From positions 3,596,001 to 3,660,000 of the forward strand of contig NZ_CP163518.1 in NCBI RefSeq assembly GCF_041080625.1: a stretch of DNA of 64,000 bases. Reading direction: 5' to 3'. The DNA is from Streptomyces sp. CG1 (GTDB taxonomy: Bacteria; Actinomycetota; Actinomycetes; Streptomycetales; Streptomycetaceae). The notes under the pieces were generated by a model that ran no database searches, had not been told where the DNA came from, and was given only the letters and a program-made list of their open reading frames with translations. Shown in pieces: positions 17,921 to 27,662 of this stretch; position 1 is the stretch's first letter; each line of letters starts with the position of its first letter. The translations under genes were made by a program, and so were the position numbers.

Positions 17921-19246
17921 ATGGCGACTGACGCAGGCGATCCGATCCCCGCCCCGCTCCCCCGCTTCCCCGACGCCTTCCTGTGGGGTGTGTCGACCTC
18001 GGCCCATCAGATCGAGGGGGCGGCCACGGAACGCGAGCCCTCCGTGTGGGACCTGTTCACGGCAGAACCGGGGCGGGTGAAGGACGGCTCGACGGCGGCG
18101 GTGGCCTGCGACCACTACCACCGCCACGGCGAGGACGTGGCCCTGCTCGCCGACCTCGGCGTGGACGCGTACCGCTTCTCGGTCTCCTGGCCCCGCGTGA
18201 ACTCCCCCGGCGGCCTGGACTTCTACGACCGTCTGGTGGACGAGCTGTGCGCGGCGGGCGTACGGCCCGTGCCCACCCTCTTCCACTGGGACCTGCCCGC
18301 CTCGCTGGACTGGCTGCGGCGGGACACGGCGGACCGGTTCGCCGCGTACGTGAGCGTGGTGGCCGAGCGCCTCAGCGACCGCGTGAGCAAGTGGATCACC
18401 CTCAACGAGCCCGCGGAACACACCTTGCTGGGCCACGCCCTGGGCGCCCACGCTCCCGGCAAGCGGCTCCTCTTCGACGCGCTCCCGGTCGCCCACCACC
18501 AGCTCCTCGCCCACGGTCTGGCGGTACGGGCCCTGCGCGCGGCCGGCGCGAGCGACATCGGCATCGCCAACTCCCACGGCCCCACCTGGCCCGCCTCCGC
18601 CGCACCGGCGGACACGGAGGCGGCCGGCTTCTACGACCTCCTGCTCAACCGCCTCTTCGCCGAACCGGTCATCCTCGGTGAATACCCGGACGGAGTGGGC
18701 GAGTTGATGCCGGGAGACGTGACCGCCGACCTCAAGGTCATCGCCGAGCCCCTCGACTGGTACGGCATCAACTACTACGCGCCGACGAAGGTGGGCGCGC
18801 CGGGCGGCACCGACACCGAGTACGGCGGCCTCGCGCTGCCCGCCGAACTCCCCTTCTCGGTAAGGGAGATCGAGGGCCGTCCGACGACCGACTTCGGCTG
18901 GCCGATCGTCCCGGAGGGCCTCACCGAGCTGCTCACCGGCTTCCGTGACCGCTACGGCGACAGGCTGCCGCCGATCCTCATCACCGAGAACGGCTGCTCC
19001 TACGAGGGCATCGACGACCAGGACCGCATCGCCTACCTGGACGCCCACATCCGCGCCCTGCACACCGCCCTGGAGTCCGGGGTGGACGTGCGCGGGTACT
19101 TCGTGTGGTCCCTGCTGGACAACTTCGAGTGGGCCGAGGGCTATGCGCGCCGCTTCGGCCTGGTGCATGTGGACTACGAAACGCTGGAGCGCACCCCGAA
19201 GGCCTCCTACCGCTGGTTCCGGGACGTGCTCCGGGCCCAGAGATGA
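17921..19246 (+). CDS. Family 1 glycoside hydrolase (beta-glucosidase)
   Basis: A GH1 retaining beta-glycosidase of about 441 residues, cytosolic (no signal peptide). FLWGVSTSAHQIEGA is the N-terminal GH1 signature, the acid/base glutamate is in TLNEPAEH near residue 160, and the nucleophile is in ILITENGCSYEG near residue 353. An upstream in-frame ATG at 17909 is possible, but both have weak ribosome binding sites. TTGACT (17884-17889) with AAGGAT (17905-17910) could be a promoter giving a nearly leaderless transcript. The stop overlaps the start of an MFS carrier (ATGA), so import and hydrolysis of a beta-glucoside are likely linked. Confidence 0.95.
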   Translation: MATDAGDPIPAPLPRFPDAFLWGVSTSAHQIEGAATEREPSVWDLFTAEPGRVKDGSTAAVACDHYHRHGEDVALLADLGVDAYRFSVSWPRVNSPGGLDFYDRLVDELCAAGVRPVPTLFHWDLPASLDWLRRDTADRFAAYVSVVAERLSDRVSKWITLNEPAEHTLLGHALGAHAPGKRLLFDALPVAHHQLLAHGLAVRALRAAGASDIGIANSHGPTWPASAAPADTEAAGFYDLLLNRLFAEPVILGEYPDGVGELMPGDVTADLKVIAEPLDWYGINYYAPTKVGAPGGTDTEYGGLALPAELPFSVREIEGRPTTDFGWPIVPEGLTELLTGFRDRYGDRLPPILITENGCSYEGIDDQDRIAYLDAHIRALHTALESGVDVRGYFVWSLLDNFEWAEGYARRFGLVHVDYETLERTPKASYRWFRDVLRAQR

Positions 19247-20595
19247 CCACGGTCGGCGGTTCGGCCACCGCTGCCCTCGCCGAGCCGGCCGAACGGGTCG
19301 GCCGGGGCTGGACGGCGGCGCTCTCGCTGGCCAACGGGGCGATCTGGGTGGGCTGGTTCGGCCCGCTGCAGATCCTGCTGGCCTCCCAGACGAAAGACTT
19401 CGCGCCCGGCTCCGGGATGTCCAAGGAGACGATGCTGGCCTGGGTGACCGGCGCCGGCGCGGTGGTCTCCCTTGTCTCGAACCCCTTCTTCGGCGCCCTG
19501 TCCGACCGGACGACGGCCCGCCGGGGCCGCCGTACCCCGTGGATCGTGGCCGGGGCGGCGGGCGGAGCGCTGTCCCTGCTGCTGCTCGCGGAGGCGGGCG
19601 GGGTGTGGTCCATGGCGGCGGCCTGGTGCCTGGTGCAGCTCACGCTGAACGCGGCGTTCGCGGCCGTGACGGCGGCCGTGCCGGACCGGGTGCCCCGGCT
19701 CCAACGGGGCGCGGTGGGCGGCTGGTTGGGGGCGGCACAGATCCTGGGGGTGGTCGGCGGCACCGGCCTCGCGACGACGGCGGGCGGGATCCGGGCCGGG
19801 TATCTGGCGTGTGCGGTGTGCACGGCCGTGGGAGTGCTGCCGTACGTCCTGCGCTACGAGGATCTGCGGCTGGCGGAGGAGGACCGGCCGCCATGGTCCT
19901 GGCGCGGCTTCCTGGCGGGCTTCTGGCTGAGCCCGCGCCGCCACCCCGACCTCGGCTGGGCCTGGCTGACCCGGTTCCTGATCAACCTGAGCAACTCCCT
20001 GGTGCTCCTGTACCTGCTGTACTACCTGCGGGACCGCCTCCACCGCCCAGACCCCGGCCAGGGGGTGCTGATCCTGACGGCCGTCAACAGCGTCACGCTG
20101 ATGGCGACCGTCGTGGTGGGCGGGGTGTGGTCGGACCGGGTGGGCCGGCGCAAGCCGTTCGTCGTCTGGTCGGGGCTGCTGATGGCGGTGGCGACGGCGG
20201 CGCTGGCCGGCTGGCAGACCTGGCCGGGTGCGATCGTCGCGTCGGCGGTCCTCGGGGTCGGCTTCGGCGTGTTCACCTCGGTCGACTTCGCGCTGATGAC
20301 GGACGTCCTGCCGAAGGCGCTGGACCGGGGCAAGGACCTCGGTGTGATCAACGTGGCCAATGCCCTGCCCCAGGTCGCGGCCCCCGCCCTCGCCGCGCCG
20401 ATCGTCACCTACCTGGGCGGCTACCGGGTGCTGTACGTGGTGGCGGCGGTGATCGGGGTGGCGGGGTCGGTGCTGGTGGGCCGGATCAGGGGTGTCGACC
20501 AGTCGGTCAGAGAGCGCCCGCGTCGCGGGCGGACCAGACGGTCGGGTAGACGGGCCGGAAGCCCAGGTCCCGGCGGATCTTCTGGGTGGACATGA
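19243..20595 (+). CDS. MFS sugar transporter (GPH/glycoside-type)
   Basis: A 450-residue carrier with about twelve hydrophobic segments. The loop DRTTARRGRRTPWIVAGA between helices 2 and 3 and its repeat DRVGRRKPFVVWSG are the classic MFS motif, in a form often seen in glycoside-pentoside-hexuronide carriers. It overlaps the beta-glucosidase stop by 4 bp, so it probably imports the glucoside hydrolysed by that enzyme. The last about 30 residues (RERPRRGRTRRSGRRAGS...) are Arg-rich and overlap the convergent SDR gene by 89 bp. Confidence 0.9.
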   Translation: MTTVGGSATAALAEPAERVGRGWTAALSLANGAIWVGWFGPLQILLASQTKDFAPGSGMSKETMLAWVTGAGAVVSLVSNPFFGALSDRTTARRGRRTPWIVAGAAGGALSLLLLAEAGGVWSMAAAWCLVQLTLNAAFAAVTAAVPDRVPRLQRGAVGGWLGAAQILGVVGGTGLATTAGGIRAGYLACAVCTAVGVLPYVLRYEDLRLAEEDRPPWSWRGFLAGFWLSPRRHPDLGWAWLTRFLINLSNSLVLLYLLYYLRDRLHRPDPGQGVLILTAVNSVTLMATVVVGGVWSDRVGRRKPFVVWSGLLMAVATAALAGWQTWPGAIVASAVLGVGFGVFTSVDFALMTDVLPKALDRGKDLGVINVANALPQVAAPALAAPIVTYLGGYRVLYVVAAVIGVAGSVLVGRIRGVDQSVRERPRRGRTRRSGRRAGSPGPGGSSGWT

Positions 20596-21361
20596 TCCCG
20601 AACCACGGGTCGGGGTCGGACCGGGTGTACATCCCGGCGGGCACCTCGACGCCGTTGAGCTGGTGCAGCTCGACGGCTGTGACCGGGGCGTCGTCGGCGA
20701 TGTTGTAGAGGGGTCCGTTCACCGCCGGCGCGTACAGCAGGCGCATCAGCCCCTGGGCGACGTCGGCATGGTGGGCCATCTGCAGCCGCTGGGCGGAGGC
20801 CCAGTTCGCCGCCCAGCGCAGGGAGTCGGCGAGGTGCGGGTCACCCTCGCCGTAGACGAAGGGCAGCCGGCCGACGCGCACCTCCATGCCGCCCTCCAGC
20901 GCGAGCAGCTCCCGTTCGGCCGCCGCCTTGGACTCGGCGTAGGCGCCCCACAACTCGCCGCCGGGCCGGATCTCGTCGTCCTCGGTCATCGGGCGCCCGC
21001 GTCCGGTGCCGTAGACGACCCCGGTGCTGACCTGCACGAACCGCCGTACGCCGGCGGCCGCGGCGGCCCGCCCGAGGGCCACGGCCGCGTCCCGGTTGAC
21101 GGCCCAGGCCTCCTCGTCGGGCACCCCGCGGAAGGAGGCGGCGACGTTCACGACCGCGTCCACTCCGGCGACGGCCTTGCCGAGCGCGTCCGCGTCCCGC
21201 AGATCCCCGGTCACGACCTCGGCACCCAGCTCGGCGAACCGCTCCCCGCGGGCGGCGTCCCGTACGAGCACGCGCACCGTCCCGGCTTGGGCCTGTGCGA
21301 CGAGCCTGGGCACGAAGCGCCGTCCGACCTGCCCCGTAGCACCGGTCACCAATGTCAACAT
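20507..21361 (-). CDS. NAD-dependent epimerase/dehydratase (extended SDR)
   Basis: A 284-residue Rossmann-fold protein. The nucleotide-binding GATGQVG is at residues 7-13 and the catalytic YAESK (Tyr-X3-Lys) follows a VSTGVVYG strand, as in nucleoside-sugar epimerases and related reductases. The ATG at 21361 has GGAG upstream and begins directly with the first beta strand. It is divergent from an XRE regulator 129 bp away, which probably controls it. The substrate is not evident; there are no sugar-biosynthesis genes nearby. Confidence 0.9.
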   Translation of the reverse strand: MLTLVTGATGQVGRRFVPRLVAQAQAGTVRVLVRDAARGERFAELGAEVVTGDLRDADALGKAVAGVDAVVNVAASFRGVPDEEAWAVNRDAAVALGRAAAAAGVRRFVQVSTGVVYGTGRGRPMTEDDEIRPGGELWGAYAESKAAAERELLALEGGMEVRVGRLPFVYGEGDPHLADSLRWAANWASAQRLQMAHHADVAQGLMRLLYAPAVNGPLYNIADDAPVTAVELHQLNGVEVPAGMYTRSDPDPWFGIMSTQKIRRDLGFRPVYPTVWSARDAGAL

Positions 21362-21490
21362 GGTCGTCTCCTCGCTGCTGCTCTCCGTTGCCACCAGCCT
21401 CGGCCGAAGCGGGGGGAACCGGGAGAGACCTTCCGGTCGGGGGATCGCCAGTCCCTGGATAAGCCGGGCGGGGTGCCGCACGCTGGAGGG

Positions 21491-22345
21491 GTGAACCGGA
21501 CCGAACTCGCCGACTTCCTGCGCCGTGGCCGGGCCCGCCTCGACCCGTCCGACGTGGGCCTCACCCCCGGCACCCGCCGCCGTACCCCCGGTCTGCGGCG
21601 TGAGGAGGTGGCGTCGCTGGCCGGTATGTCGGTCGACTACTACACCCGGCTGGAACAGTGCCGGGGCCCGCGCCCGTCCCGCCAGATACTCACGGCACTC
21701 GCCCGCGCGCTGCGCCTGACCGACGACGAACGGGACCATCTCTTCCATCTGACGGGCGAGGAGCCGCCCCGCCGGGAGACCACCTCTCCGCATGTCCGCC
21801 CTGGGCTGCTGCTGGTTCTGGACCGGCTGCACGACGCGCCCGCGCTGGTGGTGTCGGACTGCGGCGAGGTGCTGGCGCAGAACGCGCTGTCGCGGGCGAT
21901 GACGGGAGACGTGCTGAGCCGCCCGCCCCGGGAGCGCAACCTGATCCGCCGGTTCTTCCTGGACCCGGCGGGACGCGAGATGTTCCCGCCGGAGGACGTA
22001 CCGGACCACGCGCGCCGGCATGTGGCGAACCTGCGCGCCGTCGCCGCCGCCCGGCCCGACGACCCGGAACCGACCGCCCTCGTGACCGAACTCCGCGCCG
22101 CCAGCGGGGAGTTCGCCCGCCTCTGGGGCGAGCATGAGGTGGCGGTTCGGCGCAGCTCGACGAAGCGCTTCCGGCACCCGGTGGTGGGCCTGCTGGAGCT
22201 GGACTGCGAGGTTCTGCTCAGCGACGACCGCCGCCACCACCTCATCCTGCACACGGCCCGCCCCGGCACGGAGTCGCACGAGCGACTTCAGCTGCTCAGA
22301 GTGGTGGGTCTGCAGGACATGACCCCGCAGGGCGCTGCCGGTTAG
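21491..22345 (+). CDS. XRE/HTH transcriptional regulator with MmyB-like ligand domain
   Basis: A 284-residue regulator. The N-terminal helix-turn-helix is RRRTPGLRREEVASLAGMSVDYYTRLEQCRGPRPS; the C-terminal about 180 residues match the MmyB-like ligand-binding domain common in Streptomyces. The GTG start has GGAGGGG just upstream. It is divergent from the SDR gene, the usual arrangement of a repressor beside its target. Its TAG stop (22343-22345) overlaps the TAA of the degenerate era 3' copy on the other strand. A second regulator of the same family is at 28045-28905. Confidence 0.93.
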   Translation: MNRTELADFLRRGRARLDPSDVGLTPGTRRRTPGLRREEVASLAGMSVDYYTRLEQCRGPRPSRQILTALARALRLTDDERDHLFHLTGEEPPRRETTSPHVRPGLLLVLDRLHDAPALVVSDCGEVLAQNALSRAMTGDVLSRPPRERNLIRRFFLDPAGREMFPPEDVPDHARRHVANLRAVAAARPDDPEPTALVTELRAASGEFARLWGEHEVAVRRSSTKRFRHPVVGLLELDCEVLLSDDRRHHLILHTARPGTESHERLQLLRVVGLQDMTPQGAAG

Positions 22346-22445
22346 AAACCGAGCTTCCTCAACCGCCTGGGATCACGCTGCCAGTCCTTGGCCACCTTCA
22401 CATGCAGGCCCAAGCGCTTGCGGGACTTGATGCCAACCTCCTCCA
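22342..22445 (-). pseudogene. era 3'-end fragment, copy A
   Basis: On the minus strand this reads as the Era C-terminus (EVGIKSRK, then a junction, then LGLHVKVAKDWQRDPRRLRKLGF and stop), lacking the segment encoding the intervening helix of the KH domain. It shares a 50-bp core (22365-22414) with the intact gene; the first 38 bases are identical in all three copies. Its last ten codons differ from the intact gene mainly at silent positions, as if it once ended a working era gene. Confidence 0.85.
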
Positions 22446-22552
22446 GACACACACCAGAGCAGCAGCCACCACAGACCCGGGCCCAGGGCCAAACCCCCGC
22501 GAGAGCAACTCCCAGCCAACCAGGACAGGCAAGCGGACCAGCGGGAAAGAAT
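22446..22552. repeat. 107-bp spacer, copy 1
   Basis: A 107-bp sequence unrelated to Era, nearly identical to 22713-22819, separates era fragment A from B. On the minus strand it begins immediately after a TAG era stop. It contains short GGCCC/GGGCC self-complementary runs; I see no gene in it. Confidence 0.85.
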
Positions 22553-22712
22553 CTAGAAGCCCAGCTTCCGAAGCTGCCTGGGATCACGCTGCCAGTCCTT
22601 GGCCACCTTCACACGTAGGCCCAAGCTGCGTCGACATGCGGCTACCGCCGCGCGGCCAGCGTGCCCAGCAGCACCTCGATCTGCTTGCGCGACCTGATGC
22701 CAACCTCCTCCA
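22553..22712 (-). pseudogene. era 3'-end fragment, copy B
   Basis: A second partial Era C-terminus. Its terminal about 60 bp match the intact gene almost exactly (LRVKVAKDWQRDPRQLRKLGF), but beyond the 50-bp core (22576-22625) an unrelated stretch of about 30 bp (22626-22656) replaces the coding sequence, after which similarity to era resumes (EVGIRSRKQIEVLLGT). The reading frame is broken between the two parts, so it cannot encode a working domain. Confidence 0.85.
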
Positions 22713-22819
22713 GACACACGCCAGAGCAGCAGCCACCACAGACCCGGGCCCAGGGCCAAACCCCCGCGAGAGCAACTCCCAGCCAACCAGGACGGGCAGG
22801 CGGACCAGCGGGAAAGAAT
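22713..22819. repeat. 107-bp spacer, copy 2
   Basis: Second copy of the spacer, the same length as 22446-22552 with only a few substitutions. It abuts the stop codon of intact era at 22820. Confidence 0.85.
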
Positions 22820-23773
22820 CTAGAAGCCCAGCTTCCGAAGCTGCCTGGGATCACGCTGCCAGTCCTTGGCCACCTTCACATGCAGGTCCAAGAAGACCGG
22901 CGTGCCCAGCAGTGCCTCGATCTGCTTGCGGGACTTGATGCCGACCTCCTTCAGGCGCTTGCCCTTGGGGCCGATGATGATGCCCTTCTGGCTGGGGCGC
23001 TCGATGTAGACGTTGGCGTGGATGTCCAGCAGGGGACGGTCGGCCGGGCGGTCCTCGCGCGGGAGCATCTCCTCCACGACCACGGCGATGGAGTGCGGCA
23101 GCTCGTCGCGGACGCCCTCCAGGGCCGCCTCGCGGATCAGCTCCGCGATCATGACCTGCTCGGGTTCGTCCGTGAGGTCGCCCTCGGGGTAGAGGGCCGG
23201 GCCCTCGGGGAGGAGCGGGATCAGGAGGTCGGCCAGCAGATCCACCTGCTTGGCCCCCTCCGCCGACACCGGGACGATCTCCGCCCACTCGATGCCCAGC
23301 TCTTTGCCCAGCTGGTCGATCGCGATCAGCTGGGCGGCGAGGGCCTTGGAGTCGACGAGGTCGGTCTTGGTGACGATGGCGACCTTCGGGGTCTTCCTGA
23401 TCCCCGCGAGCTCCTTCGCGATGAAGCGGTCACCGGGGCCGATCTTCTCGTTCGCGGGAAGGCAGAAGCCGATCACGTCGACCTCGGCCCACGTCGTCCG
23501 TACGACGTCGTTGAGCCGCTCGCCGAGCAGCGTGCGCGGCTTGTGGAGCCCGGGGGTGTCCACGAGGATCAGCTGGGCGTCGGGCCGGTGCACGATCCCG
23601 CGTACTGTGTGCCGCGTCGTCTGCGGCTGGTTCGCGGTGATGGCCACCTTCTGCCCGACCAGAGCGTTCGTGAGGGTGGACTTGCCCGCGTTGGGGCGGC
23701 CCACGAAGCAGGCGAAGCCGGCGCGGTGGACGGTCTCGGCCGACTCTTCGGATGACGGGGTACGAACGCTCAT
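22820..23773 (-). CDS. era: GTPase Era, 16S rRNA-processing factor
   Basis: Essential ribosome-assembly GTPase, 317 residues. The P-loop is GRPNAGKST near residue 24, switch and G3 are TTRH and DTPG, and the G4 motif is TKTD. The C-terminal KH domain binds the 3' end of 16S rRNA (GPKGKRLKEVGIKSRKQIEALLG). I chose the ATG at 23773 (MSVRTPS); another ATG three codons upstream (23782) is possible, with AGGGA nearby. The gene is intact, but its last about 130 bp are repeated twice more downstream, separated by 107-bp spacers, so its present 3' end may have been supplied by recombination. Confidence 0.97.
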   Translation of the reverse strand: MSVRTPSSEESAETVHRAGFACFVGRPNAGKSTLTNALVGQKVAITANQPQTTRHTVRGIVHRPDAQLILVDTPGLHKPRTLLGERLNDVVRTTWAEVDVIGFCLPANEKIGPGDRFIAKELAGIRKTPKVAIVTKTDLVDSKALAAQLIAIDQLGKELGIEWAEIVPVSAEGAKQVDLLADLLIPLLPEGPALYPEGDLTDEPEQVMIAELIREAALEGVRDELPHSIAVVVEEMLPREDRPADRPLLDIHANVYIERPSQKGIIIGPKGKRLKEVGIKSRKQIEALLGTPVFLDLHVKVAKDWQRDPRQLRKLGF

Positions 23774-23791
23774 GCCGTTCATTGTCCCTGA

Positions 23792-25385
<1,594 letters not shown>

Positions 25386-25455
25386 GGGTGCGGACCCCCA
25401 CGGACGGGAGACATGACGGGAGATGGGGAACGGGCGGGTGCGGACGCCCCTGCGC

Positions 25456-26793
25456 TCAGGTGAGCGTCAGTGTGAGCACACCGGAGTACGCGCCCGGAGG
25501 TGTGAACGCCGGTACGTCCAGGGAGAGTCCGGCGCCGACGGTGAACTCACCGCCGGTGAGCGTGCCGTCGGCGGTCTGTGCGAGGGTCGCTCCCGAGGCG
25601 CCCAGGCTGCCCGCCGAGCCGGCCTTGCAGGTGCTGGGGCTGCCGGGCTTGGTCGCGCAGGCCGGGGTCCAGCTCAGCCTGCCCGCGTCGATCTTGGCGC
25701 CGGGACCGGTGAGGTCGGTGACCTTGCCGGTGAGCGACCAGCCGGCCGGTCCGCCACGGAAGTCCTTGACGGTGACGGTCTGCAGCGCGCCGGTGGAGGC
25801 TCCGCCCTTGCCGAAGTCGACCGCCGACAGTGCGACGGAGTCCCCGGCCTGGGACATGGAAAGCGTGCCCGCCTTGACGGTGGTCGTCAGCTTCTGGCTG
25901 CCGGGCGGAACGGGTGAGTTGTCGTTGACGACGTAGGCCGCGGGTCCGGCCCCCTTGTCCGCGCTCCAGGAACCGCCCTCGTAGGCCACGATCCCGGTGG
26001 TCGTCTTGTCATTGACGACGAGGGAGCCGCTGAAGGCCCCCTGCGCGTTGGCCGTGACCGTGGCGGTGTCGGCGGTCTGGTTGCCTCCGGCCCGCCCGGC
26101 CAGCGTGACGGTGGCGCCCGGCGTGAAGTTCGTACCGCTGACGGTGACGCTCGCACCCAGATCACCGGAGGCCGAACTCAGCGAGATGGCCCGGGTGTTG
26201 GCCGGAGTTCCATCAGTCGCGGTGACGGTCTCCGACACCGGGGCGGGCGGGGTGGTGACCGTGCAGGGGGTGTCCAGCTCCAGGACGTAGCTGGTGTGGA
26301 TGTTGTAGTCGCCGGGCGAGAGGGTGATCCGGCCGGGCTTGGTGACGGTGAACGTGCCGGTCATCGAGAAGGACGGGAAGGCGGCCTTCCCCGGCACCGG
26401 CGGATTCTTCTTGGGACCCGCGACGGTCACGTCCCCGGTCTGCGCGCCACCGAGGGTGACCTTCCCGGTCGGGGTCATGATGTCGGCCGGCAGGGCCAGG
26501 TCGGTGGGGTTGCCGGCGGCGGCGGTGACCACGGTGTAGGTCACGGTGACGGTGTCGCCGACCTTCGGGCTGGTGTTGTCCACCGACACACCGGCGGTCG
26601 TGGTGCCGTCGATCGGTGGCAGGCCCGCCACGGCGGGCGGGATGCAGTGCGTGGCGAAGTCCACGTTCGTGCCGGCGGCGCCGGCCGGGAAGGCCAGCGC
26701 GCCGCCCGCGGTGACCGCGAGCGCGCTCGCCCCGAACAGTGAGCTCCAGCGCCACCGTCGGGATCTTCGTGATCTTGGGGGTGTCGAACCCAT
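25456..26793 (-). CDS. Secreted WxL-like surface protein with Ig-like/IPT repeats
   Basis: A 445-residue secreted protein. ATG 26793 is preceded by AGGAGG and followed by an Arg-rich signal peptide (RSRRSRRWRWSSLFGASALAVTAGGALAFPAGAAG). The middle contains Ig-like/IPT-type strands (SGDLGASVTVSGTNFTPGATVTL). The C-terminal third has the WxL pattern: VTVKDFRGGPAGWSLTGKVTDL with Trp-Ser-Leu, then a final GAYSGVLTLTLT where Firmicutes proteins carry the second WxL motif, here without Trp. WxL domains attach proteins non-covalently to peptidoglycan. It lies directly upstream of the DUF916 protein in one operon, a typical WxL pairing. The ligand is unknown. Confidence 0.75.
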   Translation of the reverse strand: MGSTPPRSRRSRRWRWSSLFGASALAVTAGGALAFPAGAAGTNVDFATHCIPPAVAGLPPIDGTTTAGVSVDNTSPKVGDTVTVTYTVVTAAAGNPTDLALPADIMTPTGKVTLGGAQTGDVTVAGPKKNPPVPGKAAFPSFSMTGTFTVTKPGRITLSPGDYNIHTSYVLELDTPCTVTTPPAPVSETVTATDGTPANTRAISLSSASGDLGASVTVSGTNFTPGATVTLAGRAGGNQTADTATVTANAQGAFSGSLVVNDKTTTGIVAYEGGSWSADKGAGPAAYVVNDNSPVPPGSQKLTTTVKAGTLSMSQAGDSVALSAVDFGKGGASTGALQTVTVKDFRGGPAGWSLTGKVTDLTGPGAKIDAGRLSWTPACATKPGSPSTCKAGSAGSLGASGATLAQTADGTLTGGEFTVGAGLSLDVPAFTPPGAYSGVLTLTLT

Positions 26794-26881
26794 GGGGCCC
26801 CCTCCTGAGGGTTGCGGGCGCAGCGGCTCATCTGCGCCGACAGGGGGCATTGATGTGGAGCGGGGGTGAGAAGTCAATGGA

Positions 26882-26923
26882 GATGCCGCAGAAATCTGAC
26901 GGATCATCAGTTTCTGCGGCATC
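26882..26923 (-). terminator. Hairpin between the small secreted protein and the WxL-like gene
   Basis: GATGCCGCAGAAA (26882-26894) and TTTCTGCGGCATC (26911-26923) form a perfect 13-bp stem; the loop can add four CTGA/TCAG pairs. It may end or attenuate transcription from the 26958-27434 gene, or stabilise its mRNA. There is no U-run. Confidence 0.6.
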
Positions 26924-26957
26924 CAGGGGACTTCCAGCCGGAACCGGAACAGATCGC

Positions 26958-27434
26958 TCAGTCGAAGACGAAGGGGCCGGGCGCCTGCGGACCGTTCGCC
27001 GTGCACGTCACGGTGACCCCGAAGATCACCATCTTCAGCGAGCCGCCGCCCGCGTCGAGGCTGTCACCGGAGGCGACGGTGCCGGGGAGCGGGCCGACGC
27101 TGACCGAGTCACCGGTCTTCATGGCGGGGTTCTTCGTCCCGCTGAAGACGACGGAGCCGCCGCCGGCCTTGGCCATGGTGAGGGTGGAGGAGATGGAGTC
27201 CTGGGCGACCGCGACCGGCGCGGTGATCGCGGAGGAGGTGAGGGTGATGGTGGCCGAGGTGCCGCTCTGGGTGGCCGTGAGTGTCGCCGTACCGCCGCCG
27301 AAGACTCCGCAGCTCGCGGAGATGGTCGCCGACTGTGGGGTGACGGCGGCCGCGGTGGGTGCGAAGGCGAGACCGGTGACCGCGAGGGCCCCGGCGGCCA
27401 GTGCCGCACCCGTTGCCGTGCGCTTGCCTCTCAT
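26958..27434 (-). CDS. Small secreted protein of the WxL-like locus
   Basis: A 158-residue exported protein with a clear signal peptide (MRGKRTATGAALAAGALAVTGLAFAPTAAA). The mature part is Ser/Thr/Gly/Ala-rich beta-type sequence with two cysteines, in ISASCGVFGGG and VTVTCTANG, which could form one disulfide bridging the ends of the domain. I do not recognise a named family. It lies upstream of the WxL-like and DUF916 genes on the same strand, separated by a strong hairpin, so it is likely the first gene of the surface locus, and partial termination would make it the most abundant product. Confidence 0.75.
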   Translation of the reverse strand: MRGKRTATGAALAAGALAVTGLAFAPTAAAVTPQSATISASCGVFGGGTATLTATQSGTSATITLTSSAITAPVAVAQDSISSTLTMAKAGGGSVVFSGTKNPAMKTGDSVSVGPLPGTVASGDSLDAGGGSLKMVIFGVTVTCTANGPQAPGPFVFD

Positions 27435-27562
27435 GGAGATCCGCTTCCCTTCCCTGTGGGGAGTGCCGTGTGGGGGGACGCCGACGGGTGAAGAGGCCTG
27501 AGCAGGCGAGTGCGGACGCCGCGTCGGCGATGCGGATCTGACGGCCCGTCGGAACTTACGGC

Positions 27563-27591
27563 TTTATTGATGCGCAAGAGCAAGGACTCAA
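27563..27591 (-). promoter_or_regulatory. Possible promoter of the WxL-like surface locus
   Basis: On the minus strand TTGAGT (27586-27591) and AATAAA (27563-27568) are 17 bp apart, in a locally AT-rich patch about 130 bp upstream of the first surface gene. The -10 is a weak match. Confidence 0.35.
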
Positions 27592-27662
27592 CAAGGTTGA
27601 ATTCCAGCCGACCTGCCGTTCGGCCGGTACCCGCTCGACGAGGTACCGGCACACGCGCCGGC

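Noticed and set aside
22342..22854. Small reading frames across the era copies (for example 22342-22587, 22553-22786, 22642-22854) as separate genes
   Set aside because: They only join era fragments to the 107-bp spacer in accidental frames; no start signals or family support. Treated as remnants and repeats.
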